64,000 bases of DNA from Blastobasis lacticolella (lineage: Eukaryota > Arthropoda > Insecta > Lepidoptera > Blastobasidae), in the NCBI GenBank assembly GCA_905147135.1, contig LR990067.1, positions 11,036,001 through 11,100,000 on the forward strand, written 5' to 3'. A model generated the notes under the pieces. It searched no databases, was not told the origin of the DNA, and saw only the letters and a program-made list of their open reading frames with translations. Shown here in pieces: positions 43,701-48,354 of the stretch. Made by a program: the position numbers and the translations under genes. Each line of letters opens with the position of its first letter. The stretch's first letter is position 1.

Positions 43701-46295
43701 GATTTTTTATTTATTTATTATGTAAAATAAGTACTCGAATGGAAAAATAAATTCATAATAAAGCATTGTCATTCAAGTAAGTAAAATGTTTGTTACATTC
43801 ACTTCCAAGGCACGAAAAGTACAAAACACAAAAAGAGAAAAACAAAAGAAAAAACACAAAATATCAATACCCGTGCCATGGAGAAGTGCAATGGGCCGCA
43901 CCCACTTCAAGAAAGAAGTGAAAAGATTTTTACGGGGTCGGCAACGCGTAGGTGATGCCACTGGTATTGCAAACGGCCATAGGCTGCGGTGACTGCTTAC
44001 CATCAGGCGGGCCGTAAGCTTGTTTGCTACCTTAGTGGTATTAAAAAAATGCCACTTTACCACAACCAGCAACATTAGCGAGCGGCCACACAGAAAAGAC
44101 TCAGACACGTCGCGGACAGGGCACAGACGGGACGCGGACGCGACTTAAAACATACAGAAAAGACAGGGCAAGGACGCGGCGCCGTCGCGGATCAGTCAAG
44201 AGCGTAGGCAAGACAAGGACAGCAAGCGTTGCGGGCGAGGCCCGGATCCCGCGCCCCGCCCGGACCCCTGCTCTCGCCCGCGGCGCGCCCTTGCCTCGTC
44301 TTTTCTGTATGTGTCAAGTCGTGTCTGCGACGCGTCCTCGCCCTGTCCTAGCCCTGTCTTTTCTGTATGTTTTGCGTCGCGACGTTTCTATACATTTAGT
44401 ATGAAAGTAAATTGAACGGGCGCCGCGTCTGCGACGTGTCTGCGTCTTACGTCTTTTCTGTGTGGCCGCTCGCTTACCTGCAACGAACTCCTGTACGTGA
44501 TAAGTTTGTCCACGAAAGGCGACGCCGTGTTGGTCTCCTTCCAGGTCACCTTCTTGTCCACGAACTGATCGAAGAAGTCGTCGAAAATCGTCGGCTCATC
44601 GTTCGTCTGCTTGAAGTTCCTCATTATCGTCGATAGCCTGGCCAACTTCAGGTTCTTTGGCACGTATTTCACTAGCAGCTTCTTCTTCTCGAAGATTAGA
44701 CCTGGAGTTTCCGTGCTGTTCAGGTGCCGTCTGCTTCGCATGGGCAGGTTCACCTGCGTGATAAATGCAGTTGTATGAAGATGTGGTATCTGTTTTACAA
44801 GCTTTCATTTCGTTTCACATGTCCCCATGTCTGTTCGTAATAAAATCTACCCCATTTTCCGGTTTCCGATTGAGCTGAAATTTTGCACATGTAAGTTTGG
44901 TAATAATGTAATGTTATAATGTCATCGAGCTGATCTGATGATGGAGAAGGAAGGTGGTCATAGGAACTCTTAAACTACGCATGGTAAGCCATTTTGGGCT
45001 CGTTTGATTAGTGCGCGTTTGGTGTGATAGTCGTGCCTGAGAGCACAACCGGGACACTACCGCCAAGATGTTTTTTTCTATGATCTGGCAAATGATTATG
45101 TTAACGATCTATAACTGTATTACTAAAATAAATTATTTACTTATTTATTATTATTGATTCATTTACTACCTTTTCGTGCCCCTTGGTGCTGTTCTTGAAG
45201 TGAACATTGTACTTCTTGTGGATTTGCGTCTTCTTTGGCGCTAGTTTCTTTGGTGACTTCGGCTTAGTGGCATTCCCTTTATGCTTGCCCTCCTTATGTT
45301 TCCAATGGAAGAGCGATCGCTTGACCCGATCGGCGAAATTCCTGGCGCCCGCGTAGATGTTCCGGCCGGGGACGACGCTCCTCAGCTTCTGGATCTTCGC
45401 GTCTGTATCCAGCAGTTTCTTGTAGAATTCTGGAGGGGAGAAATAAAATTTGGCGTTGATAGATTTGTTGGAAGATCATAGCGAAATTATCACAAAAATT
45501 AGATACTAATGTAAGGAACAAGACGACTAATGTTTTCGAGACAAAGATCTAGAGTCTCCGTAGGGTGGAATGGGCAGCAGTGATTTCCATTGTTATATTT
45601 ATAATACTGCGGTGTCCAACCCCTTTCGTTGTGGGCTGTGACGATAATCTTTAATATATAAAATTCTCGTGTCACAGTTTTCGTTGCCATACTCCTCCGA
45701 AACGGCTTGACCGATTTTGAAGAAATTTTTTGTGCTTGTCCGGTATCTATGAGAATCGGCCAACATCTATTTTTCATCTCCCTAAATGTTAGTCCACCCC
45801 TAAATTTTTTTTTATTTATATGGCAAAACAACGTTTGCCGGGTCAGCTAGTAAAGTATAATAACCGATGCTGTTACGGTGAGGGACAACATCGTTTTGAA
45901 TTTGCATTTAGGCGACTGAATGTGTGACCACGATCCAATCTGGTCAGGTTCCCCTGGTAGCAGAGCCACCGGGGTCAGATGGCGGTCGCTCCTCTGTAAT
46001 TTTCTGATCTGTCAAATCCTGAATCATGGTCAGGGTGGACCCCGGGCCCTCGTGCGCTTGTGCACAACCGGAGAATTACTGCCAAAATGTTTTTTTTAAT
46101 GTTATACGGCAGATAGAACAGGCAAGCGGGCCACCGCCGCCTATGGACATCAGGCACACCAGGGATGTTACCAATATGTTGATTAATTATTTCTATCCTA
46201 TTTCTGTAGGTTAATTTACCTCTCAATTTGCTGCCAGCCTCCAGCTTCTCAAAATTCGGTGTGACGATGTTGCTGCCTTTCCCCTTCTTGAATCT
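25548..46295 (-). CDS. Large multi-exon gene, unrecognised Lys-rich protein (5' end missing)
   Basis: Twenty coding exons joined on the minus strand: 46295-46220, 45429-45170, 44753-44478, 43568-43270, 41928-41846, 41288-41203, 40707-40275, 39774-39196, 37806-37657, 36446-35138, 34401-34160, 32683-32251, 31651-31618, 31171-31063, 30602-30495, 29978-29673, 29071-28923, 27571-27497, 26834-26631, 25778-25548. Every intron is GT-AG, every phase matches, and the sum is 5,442 nt (1,813 codons plus TGA). I do not recognise the product. Residue numbers start at the first resolved exon. Residues 1-1420 have no Cys but about 18 N-x-S/T sequons and many KR/RR sites; the rest is Cys-containing, helical-looking and basic. 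Sequons and basic cleavage-like sites suggest entry into the secretory pathway, but no signal peptide exon was found. Exons 6-10 share duplicated modules. Weakest links: the exon 16 donor, and whether exons 17-20 belong to every transcript. Confidence 0.8.
25797..25950 (+). mobile_element. LINE-B 3' end in intron 19
   Basis: GAGTACTTCAAGAAAGGGGT, GTCGGCAACGCGTG, and a tail with the hairpin cut short (ACCATCAGGTTGTTTGCC). Confidence 0.8.
25990..26158 (+). mobile_element. RTE 3' end in intron 19
   Basis: Plus sense WTDDLVKIAGTSWMRKA and RSLGEAYADDDD; ends GCTGATGATGATGATG, the RTE-style microsatellite tail. Confidence 0.8.
26631..26834 (-). CDS. Exon 19 (residues 1670-1737)
   Basis: Acceptor ATGTTGTCCACAG, donor TTCCAG|GTATAA, phase 0 to 0. 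Very basic: PRKIRRRRRIMDPKLLRRQK, KKHCKV, then YKGRLEKFIRNFGKKHTK. SINE-B insertion DNA begins ~20-30 bp upstream of its acceptor. Confidence 0.85.
26864..27128 (-). mobile_element. SINE-B, full length with TSD, intron 18
   Basis: Flanked by GTGGATAGTAT at 26853-26863 and 27129-27139. Both element ends match the 15056 copy. Confidence 0.92.
27290..27375 (+). repeat. Short dispersed repeat shared with 57495
   Basis: GTGGCTATAATGTGGTTGAAAAGC parallels GTGACTATGATGTGGCTAAAAAGC at 57520. Confidence 0.45.
27497..27571 (-). CDS. Exon 18 (residues 1645-1669)
   Basis: Acceptor TTCATTTTATTTCAG, donor CGTGGC|GTAAGT, phase 0 to 0. 25 codons: MVGVKEYLQNQLNFLRLLND, helical. Confidence 0.8.
27611..27903 (+). 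mobile_element. SINE-A, head missing, intron 17
   Basis: ACCAATGACTCTTTTCTAAG through CTGATCTGCCAAATCCTGCA; the 3' end is diverged. Confidence 0.8.
27985..28150 (-). repeat. Dispersed repeat J
   Basis: TTTCTAAACTACTGAACCG and ACGTCAAACTTATAAAACTCC, antisense to the 14360 copy. Confidence 0.55.
28155..28475 (-). mobile_element. Element C, full length, intron 17
   Basis: From the T-run and TATGTCATACGG to GATACCCCGCTATGCCCTACC, the shared 5' boundary in minus sense. Confidence 0.85.
28490..28755 (+). mobile_element. Helitron-1 fragment
   Basis: Right end CGAACGAAGTCGACGGGTCC then ACTAGT; ATACGGATTTTAATGC inside. The LINE-B tail that follows abuts it. Confidence 0.6.
28768..28845 (+). mobile_element. 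LINE-B tail fragment
   Basis: ATAAGCTGCGGTGACTGC, CTTACCATCAGGCAGGCCG and CACCTTAGGGGTATAG. Confidence 0.8.
28923..29071 (-). CDS. Exon 17 (residues 1595-1644)
   Basis: Acceptor CCCCATCCCCCAG, donor GACAAG|GTAATT, phase 1 to 0. SPPMDSLAEDHRPTTTETER then SDCLGTLRAVVDLIHEYDGM; GC-rich compared with its introns. Confidence 0.8.
29409..29520 (-). mobile_element. LINE-G 3' end in intron 16
   Basis: In minus sense GCATCGTCACTTACCACCAG then GTGAGATGGCGG, the LINE-G terminal hairpin, ending in an A-run (plus T-run at 29410). Confidence 0.7.
29673..29978 (-). CDS. Exon 16 (residues 1493-1595)
   Basis: Acceptor CCACCCCGATATTTCCAG, a strong polypyrimidine tract that fixes the start; donor GAATG|GTTATT is weak. 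Phase 1 to 1. KTGQCQAMSGKSGTCPTM gives two Cys, then PKLIHALSNPELPDHLRSFL and a Gln/Pro-rich IQQQAPQQPVQQPAQHPV. Without the weak donor the frame closes 13 codons later, so this could also be an alternative 3' end. Confidence 0.72.
30495..30602 (-). CDS. Exon 15 (residues 1457-1493)
   Basis: Acceptor TTTTTTGCCTCCAG, donor CATCA|GTGAGT, phase 1 to 1. QKPLPEDAVPSGLMQQMVRL then SDLVDYQVQMRSCI; an amphipathic helix with one Cys. Confidence 0.85.
30650..30842 (-). mobile_element. SINE-A 3' part in intron 14
   Basis: ATCATCTTAGTGTTAATGTC through TCAATCACCTGAATGTGC; more diverged than most copies. Confidence 0.75.
30843..31035 (+). mobile_element. LINE-A 3' end in intron 14
   Basis: CCTTTGGACTGTGACATGGG, a small TATTATAT duplication, then the tail to CTGCTTGACAGAAAA. 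With the adjacent SINE-A it fills most of this intron. Confidence 0.8.
31063..31171 (-). CDS. Exon 14 (residues 1421-1457)
   Basis: Acceptor GTCACCCAAG, donor GGAAG|GTTAGG, phase 0 to 1. ELEEQEHKKGFALL then AHMRQVCKKAAKTVDEIRNM; the first cysteine of the resolved protein. Confidence 0.82.
31310..31525 (+). mobile_element. Probable LINE 3' end with (AAAT)n tail
   Basis: AT-rich 3' UTR-like sequence ending AATAAATGAATAAATAAATA. Confidence 0.4.
31618..31651 (-). CDS. Exon 13, micro-exon (residues 1409-1420)
   Basis: 34 bp. Acceptor TTTTTTTGCTACAG, donor GCTGAG|GTAAGA, phase 2 to 0. Encodes LQKKFERSDAE, continuing the helical run from exon 12. Confidence 0.75.
31780..31988. mobile_element. MITE-Q in intron 12
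   Basis: Inverted ends ATCTGTCCAAACTGACTTG / CAAGTCAGTTTAAACAGAT. A second copy lies at 48896-49074. Confidence 0.88.
31991..32174. mobile_element. MITE-R in intron 12
   Basis: Inverted ends TAACTCTGTTGTCAACAATT / AATTGTTGGCAACAGAGTTA, with GAAATCAGAGAATTGTT arms. A second copy lies at 41543-41757. It abuts MITE-Q. Confidence 0.88.
32251..32683 (-). CDS. Exon 12 (residues 1265-1409)
   Basis: Acceptor AATGGTTACAG, donor TTCGG|GTAAGT, phase 1 to 2. IKVTPRIYSILNFPVPSP, three sequons (INITE, INATG, NKTLV), TLVKRDINIED, FWNDLYDDEYG, then a lysine-rich helical part (KLKDTVKKKSRDSFERI) ending in GKRRRRARAAFG, a polybasic cluster. Confidence 0.9.
32776..33133. mobile_element. MITE-S in intron 11
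   Basis: GTTAAGCATAGAGAAAATAT and its complement ATATTTTCTCTATGCTTGTTAA-like text (TATTTTCTCTATGCTGTTAA) bound a ~358-bp segment. Only copy in the window. Confidence 0.7.
33555..33720 (-). repeat. Repeat T
   Basis: Inverted relative to 58740-58920: CTGATTTTGGCTAAAGATGC here, GCATCTTTAGCCAAAATCAG there, plus AACGGTTTTATTGCATTTA. Confidence 0.65.
33740..33825 (+). mobile_element. SINE-A 3' end
   Basis: CGCCAAATCCTGGATCATGG through ATTAACGCCAAGATGATTAT. Confidence 0.8.
34023..34134 (+). mobile_element. Element C 3' tail with long A-run, intron 11
   Basis: Ends CGTATGACAT followed by a ~24-bp A-tract. The long pure tract suggests a fairly young insertion; it lies ~25 bp from the exon 11 donor. 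Confidence 0.85.
34160..34401 (-). CDS. Exon 11 (residues 1184-1265)
   Basis: Acceptor AATTGATTTCAG, donor TTTGA|GTAATA, phase 2 to 1. QLLKELNKPNATVAQTTTQR, then YPMYDADGIENIG, a second sequon (NATEK) and VKGTAFSSPL. If the donor were unused, translation would stop four codons later (TAA). An element C tail starts ~25 bp into the following intron. Confidence 0.85.
34445..34735 (+). mobile_element. Helitron-1, near full length, intron 10
   Basis: Left ATACATTGTATAAAACAAAG, AACGCAACGGATTTTAATGC inside, right ACGAAGTCGCGCCGGGTCC. A stretch with (GTAT)n near 34635 is extra. Confidence 0.65.
34746..34862 (+). mobile_element. SINE-A head fragment
   Basis: TTCGGTGGCCTAATAGTTGAG then GGAGTTCGAGG and GCCGCCATGTACCAATTACT. 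Part of the B-box region is duplicated. Confidence 0.65.
35138..36446 (-). CDS. Exon 10 (residues 748-1184), largest exon
   Basis: Acceptor ATGTTCACAG, donor CCTCA|GTAAGT, phase 1 to 2. Opens HEGFRISFSRK, then FRRSLKSIDADDIDY with YIDGPNSYNM as in exon 8, further STFRRSII, ILKRSILSEIED and KLKRSVKTEGEEYY sites, a strongly acidic DYDDDDRDNID run, four ATDSKTAL-type repeats, about ten sequons, and near the end a hydrophobic FFMMLSNWFGTLAGFMF that could be membrane-associated. Confidence 0.93.
35462..35571 (-). repeat. 24-bp coding tandem repeat in exon 10
   Basis: About four and a half units of a 24-bp sequence (unit GCTGTCTTACTGTCAGTAGC plus TAAT in plus sense) coding the eight-residue repeat ATDSKTAL. 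The inner copies are identical; the outer ones are diverged. Confidence 0.95.
36555..36790 (-). mobile_element. Element C in intron 9
   Basis: CATATGGTAGGCAAACAGGT to ACACAATACTATTTAAATTT; the 5' end is missing. Confidence 0.8.
36934..36970. repeat. Perfect 17-bp hairpin
   Basis: CACCCCAGGGTGATACC pairs perfectly with GGTATCACCCTGGGGTG around a CCT loop. The loop side resembles GATGCCCCTGGTATTGCAAACG of LINE-B. Confidence 0.9.
37085..37147 (+). mobile_element. LINE-B tail fragment
   Basis: GCCTGCGGTGACTGCTTACC, ATCAGGCAGGCCGTAGC, TAATGGTATAAAG. Confidence 0.75.
37155..37240 (+). mobile_element. SINE-L tail fragment
   Basis: CAACACAAGCTTTGCTTACT, TTGGGGCTAGATAACGCTAT, GTGAATTG. Confidence 0.7.
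37400..37632 (-). mobile_element. LINE-G 3' end in intron 9
   Basis: In minus sense encodes TFIMRTAKDWNALPASVF and YNMDAIKARMNRLLQEG, then the 3' hairpin TCACTTACCAACAGGTGA. Confidence 0.85.
37657..37806 (-). CDS. Exon 9 (residues 698-748)
   Basis: Acceptor TTGTTCACAG, donor GTGG|GTATGT, phase 1 to 1. HAEGFKDGFKFSFSNK then a Lys/Ser/Asp stretch and LSEKAVG. Same boundaries and phases as exon 8 but with the middle modules absent. A LINE-G fragment begins within ~30 bp of its donor. Confidence 0.88.
37925..38115 (+). mobile_element. LINE-I 3' end in intron 8
   Basis: Plus frame ARANTLRSENDEDRAKWRRK then IRKAD, ending AGGATGATGATGAC. Confidence 0.65.
38200..39018. mobile_element. Possible TIR element in intron 8
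   Basis: GAGAATGCAACACCGGGATT at the left and, reversed, AGGGAATGCAATCCCGCAAG at the right, with inner TTTGCGGGACT blocks on both sides. About 820 bp, no transposase. Ends and TSD not settled. Confidence 0.4.
39196..39774 (-). CDS. Exon 8 (residues 505-698)
   Basis: Acceptor TTGTTCACAG, donor ATGG|GTATGT, phase 1 to 1. Order: GYEGFKITFSGK opening, Ser/Thr-rich linker, three tandem 21-residue units beginning FKRSLKSVDVDD, FKRSLKSVDADE and YRHALASDDADN, then YFDGPRLYHM, KMAQAYSDYGVLEGKK and SLARQLEPTMG. It looks like a fusion of modules also seen in exons 7 and 10. Confidence 0.92.
39362..39550 (-). repeat. Three 63-bp tandem units inside exon 8
   Basis: Exactly 63-bp spacing; codes three 21-residue units. 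The first two are close (FKRSLKSVD shared); the third is diverged (YRHALASDD). Confidence 0.9.
39811..39930 (+). mobile_element. SINE-A fragment in intron 7
   Basis: GATGTTCTTACGGTGAGGGA, TATTGAGGTGACTGAATGTG, AGATGGCAGTCATAAATC. Confidence 0.75.
39995..40160. mobile_element. MITE-X, diverged
   Basis: ACAGCCAAAAAGTGATCTAT and AATTTTTGGTCACCAGTA as inverted ends; ATCAGTTTTGACAAAAGAT and TCGCTAAGG inside, as at 57592. Confidence 0.45.
40275..40707 (-). CDS. Exon 7 (residues 361-505)
   Basis: Acceptor AGCTTGTTACAG, donor GTGG|GTATGT, phase 0 to 1. The first half is Pro/Asn-rich (PPLYHNPNWKGPMPLYP); the second half holds KMAQAYSDYGVLEGKK and MSLDQMLEPGVG, repeated almost exactly in exon 8. Confidence 0.9.
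40754..40902. mobile_element. MITE-P in intron 6
   Basis: Perfect terminal CAGCACGGCTAGC / GCTAGCCGTGCTG; second copy of the 14618 element. Confidence 0.88.
41203..41288 (-). CDS. Exon 6 (residues 332-360), G-Y-x-x-F-K module
   Basis: Acceptor TTGATTGTTAG, donor GAGAC|GTAAGT, phase 1 to 0. GYEDFKEVLSDEM resembles the openings of exons 8-10 (GYEGFKITFSGK, DGFKFSFSNK, EGFRISFSRK). Ends with RMKRD. Confidence 0.85.
41395..41820 (+). mobile_element. Helitron-like element carrying MITE-R, intron 5
   Basis: ACCGAACGGATTTTGATTAA at the left and ATGGGCAAAAGCTAGT at the right resemble a lepidopteran Helitron also present at 42375. The middle is displaced by MITE-R. Confidence 0.6.
41543..41757. mobile_element. 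MITE-R nested in Helitron
   Basis: AATCCTCTGATTTCAATGAT / ATCATTGAAATCAGAGAATT-type arms; matches 31991-32174. Confidence 0.85.
41846..41928 (-). CDS. Exon 5 (residues 304-332)
   Basis: Acceptor CGCCTTTCAG, donor CATAG|GTATTG, phase 2 to 1. Short: RSGVSEFLNLVPARRLM then EEEDQEG. Confidence 0.85.
41940..42245 (+). mobile_element. RTE-like 3' end with trinucleotide array, intron 4
   Basis: GGGGGAGGCCTATGTCCAGC, then GGCTGATGATGATGATAATG and ~145 bp of GAT/GGT-type repeats (42101-42245). Confidence 0.6.
42375..42715 (+). mobile_element. Helitron-like element carrying MITE-U
   Basis: TACTAATATTATAAATGTTT, ATCCCGAAATTCAATGTAG and GTCGCGGGGTTAAAAGCTAA; the ATCCCGAAATTCAA block is shared with 41395-41820. 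Confidence 0.55.
42459..42614. mobile_element. MITE-U
   Basis: TTGGCAAGGTTGGAACCAGA and its near-complement TCTGGTTCCAACCTCCCCAA bound ~156 bp; AGAGTGATCT / AGATCACTCT continue the arms. Confidence 0.85.
42800..43206. mobile_element. MITE-V in intron 4
   Basis: Ends GGAGTTTTCCAATAGGTAT and ATACCTACTGGAAAACTCC, one mismatch; flanked by TCA on both sides. Internal sequence AT-rich. Confidence 0.75.
43270..43568 (-). CDS. Exon 4 (residues 205-304)
   Basis: Acceptor CGCCTTACAG, donor CTCAT|GTGAGT, phase 0 to 2. Starts with an aromatic patch (TPWYPFHAFYTT), carries DTMKRESSTRK, and ends in a Thr-rich segment (KTTTPETTSTM) suited to O-glycosylation. Confidence 0.88.
43895..44048 (+). mobile_element. 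LINE-B 3' end in intron 3
   Basis: TTCAAGAAAGAAGTGAAAAG through CTGCTTACCATCAGGCGGGC (stem pair changed) and GTGGTATTAAAAAAA. Confidence 0.85.
44078..44473. mobile_element. PIF/Harbinger-like MITE abutting the exon 3 splice donor
   Basis: 396 bp, GC-rich. Terminal GCGAGCGGCCACACAGAAAA matches exactly in inverted orientation at both ends; flanked by TTA at 44075-44077 and 44474-44476. A 3-bp TWA duplication is the PIF/Harbinger signature. Inner repeats (CATACAGAAAAGACAGGGC and complement) make it a foldback. Confidence 0.88.
44478..44753 (-). CDS. Exon 3 (residues 113-204)
   Basis: Acceptor ATCACGCAG, donor TTGCAG|GTAAGC, phase 0 to 0. Contains LNSTE, EKKKLLVKYVPKN and an acidic/aromatic stretch TIFDDFFDQFVD. 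Positions +5 and +6 of its donor come from an inserted MITE. Confidence 0.88.
45025..45078 (+). mobile_element. SINE-A 3' end
   Basis: GAGAGCACAACCGGGACACT then ACCGCCAAGATG and a T-run. Confidence 0.65.
45170..45429 (-). CDS. Exon 2 (residues 26-112)
   Basis: Acceptor CCCCTCCAG, donor GAAAAG|GTAGTA, phase 1 to 0. Lys/His-rich, with a dibasic site RVKRSLFHWKHK and two sequons (GNATK, KNSTK). Confidence 0.85.
45518..45650 (+). mobile_element. SINE-B fragment in intron 1
   Basis: GACGACTAATGTTTTCGAGA through TTTCCATTGTTATATTTATA and GGGCTGTGACGATAA; internally de-leted. The Helitron begins at its tail. Confidence 0.75.
45651..45852 (+). mobile_element. Lep1-type Helitron
   Basis: Starts TCTTTAATATATAAAATTCT, contains GAAACGGCTTGACCGATTTT and GAGAATCGGCCAACATCTAT, ends ACGTTTGCCGGGTCAGCTAG with T following. 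TC start, CTAG end and A/T target fit a Helitron; non-autonomous. Confidence 0.9.
45858..46089 (+). mobile_element. SINE-A, head missing
   Basis: AACCGATGCTGTTACGGTGA through CCTGAATCATGGTCAGGGTG to TACTGCCAAAATG. Confidence 0.8.
46090..46180 (-). mobile_element. LINE-A tail, internally deleted
   Basis: TTATACGGCAGATAGAACAG, GGCAAGCGGGCCACCGCCGC (about 18 bp skipped) and ACACCAGGGATGTTACCAAT. It sits immediately 3' of exon 1's donor. Confidence 0.7.
46220..46295 (-). CDS. Exon 1 of the resolved set (residues 1-26)
   Basis: Phase 0 in, phase 1 out. Acceptor TTGTTACAG, donor AGAG|GTAAAT. Encodes a basic start RFKKGKGSNIV and ends KLEAGSKLRG. It has no start codon, so at least one upstream exon must exist; none was identified between here and 64000. 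Confidence 0.7.
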
Positions 46296-46314
46296 CTGTA
46301 ACAATAAGTCTTAT

Positions 46315-46630
46315 GTGACGACCTGAGTGGTTCAATTGTCAACATTGTCTACCACACAAGAGGTCCCGGGTTCGATTCCCGGCCGGGCAGAAATAGAAAT
46401 GATGAATTTTAATTTCTGTTACGGGTCTGGGTGTTCTATGTATAATAAGTACGTATTTAAAAAAAAAAGAGTATTTAAGTAGTATATCAGTTATCTAGCA
46501 CCCATAGTACAAGCTTTGCTTAGTTTGGGGCTAGATGGCGCTGTGTGAATTTGTCCATGAATATTTGTTTGTTTTGTTTATTTGTTTATGTATCAGATGA
46601 TTTATTGTTATAAATAAATCATTTGTTACA
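46315..46630 (+). mobile_element. SINE-L, full length
   Basis: tRNA-like head GACCTGAGTGGTTCAATTG ... GAGGTCCCGGGTTCGATTCC (good B box), body with GATGAATTTTAATTTCTG, tail with AAGCTTTGCTTAGTTTGGGG and a TTTATTTG-rich end. It lies ~20 bp upstream of exon 1. Confidence 0.85.
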
Positions 46631-46974
46631 TAGCGCGAGCTCATCGTGATTTGAGATATTTTCCCCCTTCAGGGTCAATTCAGCCCACATTCAAATCAGT
46701 CCGTAGATTCAAACGGCCAATATCATTTATGTTAAAAAATTATGGTTAACTTAGCCCGTGGGCTCAGTTAACCACTTTAAAACTCTAACTTAGCCCACAT
46801 TCCCGTGCGACAATTCGTGTGACCTGACGACTCCTTCAAAACAATACCGCAAAGGTAAATTATAGGAAGTAGAGTAGGCAGAGGAAGACCTAAAGTAAAT
46901 TGTGTAGTGAAGAAGAAATGCTGCCTGATACCGACCAACTTTATATTTTTTTACAATTTTTTTTTTAATTTTTT
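46631..46974. other. No gene recognised; hairpin at 46744-46773
   Basis: GGTTAACTTAGCCC / GGGCTCAGTTAACC form a near-perfect 14-bp hairpin. TAGCCCACATTC occurs twice nearby. Confidence 0.5.
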
Positions 46975-47262
46975 TTTATGTCATACGTAGGGCAAACAGG
47001 CAAGCGGGCCACCTGATGGAAAGTGGTCACCACTGCCTATAGACATTAGCAACACCAAGAGTATCGCCAATGCGTTGCCCACCTCTATAACACGTTGCTC
47101 TGGCAGCAAAAAGGAAAATGCCTCTCCACTGCCAAAGCCACGGTTCCCCAAATCCCCACCCCATGGAGCACTGGAAACCTTACTCGCCGGCAGAAACACA
47201 ATACTATTTAAAAAAGTTTTGTTTAGCTGCGGTATTCTGTAAGGTGGAGGTACTTCCCCAGT
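46975..47262 (-). mobile_element. Element C, 5'-truncated
   Basis: TATGTCATACGTAGGGCAAA through GTAAGGTGGAGGTACTTCCC. Confidence 0.85.
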
Positions 47263-47299
47263 TTGCTAAACTATTAAATCGATTTTAATAAAACAAAGC

Positions 47300-47367
47300 A
47301 GCCTACGGACGATTGCAATACCAGGGGCATCACCCACGCGTTGCCGACCCCGTAAAAACCTTTTACA
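47300..47367 (-). mobile_element. LINE-B fragment
   Basis: GACGATTGCAATACCAGGGG then CATCACCCACGCGTTGCCG, antisense of the LINE-B block. Confidence 0.7.
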
Positions 47368-47484
47368 TGGCTGCATTGTGGCGCTTTACGGGAGATCGGA
47401 ATGAAATAATCTGTTTAGACATTTAATGGATCGAGCATCTTACATATATACCCTAATGGGGGATGAGGCGTCCACTACATACTA

Positions 47485-47545
47485 CAGGGCTCGATCCCGG
47501 CACCTCTCGCTTAAAAATCCAGCCCGCTAGCCCTTACGCGAGACG
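47485..47545 (-). mobile_element. tRNA-like SINE head
   Basis: GGGCTCGATCCCGGCACCTC in plus sense is an inverted B box with a SINE-A-like context; the body is absent. Confidence 0.5.
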
Positions 47546-48084
47546 ACCTCCCACTGTAATTCCACGCAGACAAAACAACTCACCGTAAGTACAGTGCAGG
47601 TGCAACACGTAAAATATTAGTCCAAAAAGCGATCCTAATTAACCCTAAAATGGTATTTTAAAATGGCCGACCTGCCGGGAGTTATCTTTGTAATAATTCT
47701 CCCGTAAAAAGGTTAAAGAAACACCTGCGCCGTTCTGAAAACGCACTTTTCGGCCATTTTGTCGTATTTATTGGGAAGGGTTGTGCGAAGGCGGCTAAGA
47801 GACCCTTAAGAGGTTCGTTAATTAGCAGTTGGTTGGTTTTTGTAGGTGTTTTTAGCCGCCGACGAAGAAAAAAGACATAGGCATAGACGTATCTTTGTTT
47901 GCTCCAATAACACATAATGGAATAAATAATAAATGGAACAAGTGTGGAATAAATGTGTGTCTGAGTGGAATAAATGTTTTTACTTACGTACTTACTAAAT
48001 ATATGGTATGAGGTTGATTTCTGGATCTTTGTGTGTCTGTCTTTGGCGTCGTAGCTCCCGCAAGGATGGACAAATACTGTTTTT
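47546..48084. other. Unique sequence, no gene recognised
   Basis: Low-repeat 47585-47880 with a minus frame (KGLLAAFAQPFPINTTKWPK) that has no recognisable family or clear splice sites. Coding potential not supported. Confidence 0.35.
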
Positions 48085-48089
48085 TTATT

Positions 48090-48180
48090 ACGAATTCACA
48101 CAGCGCCATCTAGCCCCAAAGTAAGCAAAGCTTGCGTTATGGGTGTTAGATAATTGATAAACTACATATACAACTTTTTA
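48090..48180 (-). mobile_element. SINE-L tail fragment
   Basis: GAATTCACACAGCGCCATCT then CCCCAAAGTAAGCAAAGCTT. Confidence 0.75.
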
Positions 48181-48354
48181 AACAAAACAAAAATTATGCC
48201 TTACTGATCGTCACGCTCATACATTTCTGGTGTTGGAAATCAGTCTTCAACTTCATAAATACTTAATCTTATTGAATAATTTGTAACGCCAGAAATGAAT
48301 GAGCGTACCTATATGGAAGTAGGTGTGTAGGGTGAGCGAATAATTGCCGCTGAG

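Noticed and set aside
46340..46395. Possible real tRNA gene (good B box, GGGTTCGATTCC)
   Set aside because: The A-box side and the acceptor stem do not form a tRNA; it is the head of SINE-L with body and tail attached.
47682..47915. Minus frame as a possible upstream exon of the large gene
   Set aside because: No convincing acceptor/donor pair and no signal peptide; left as unique DNA.
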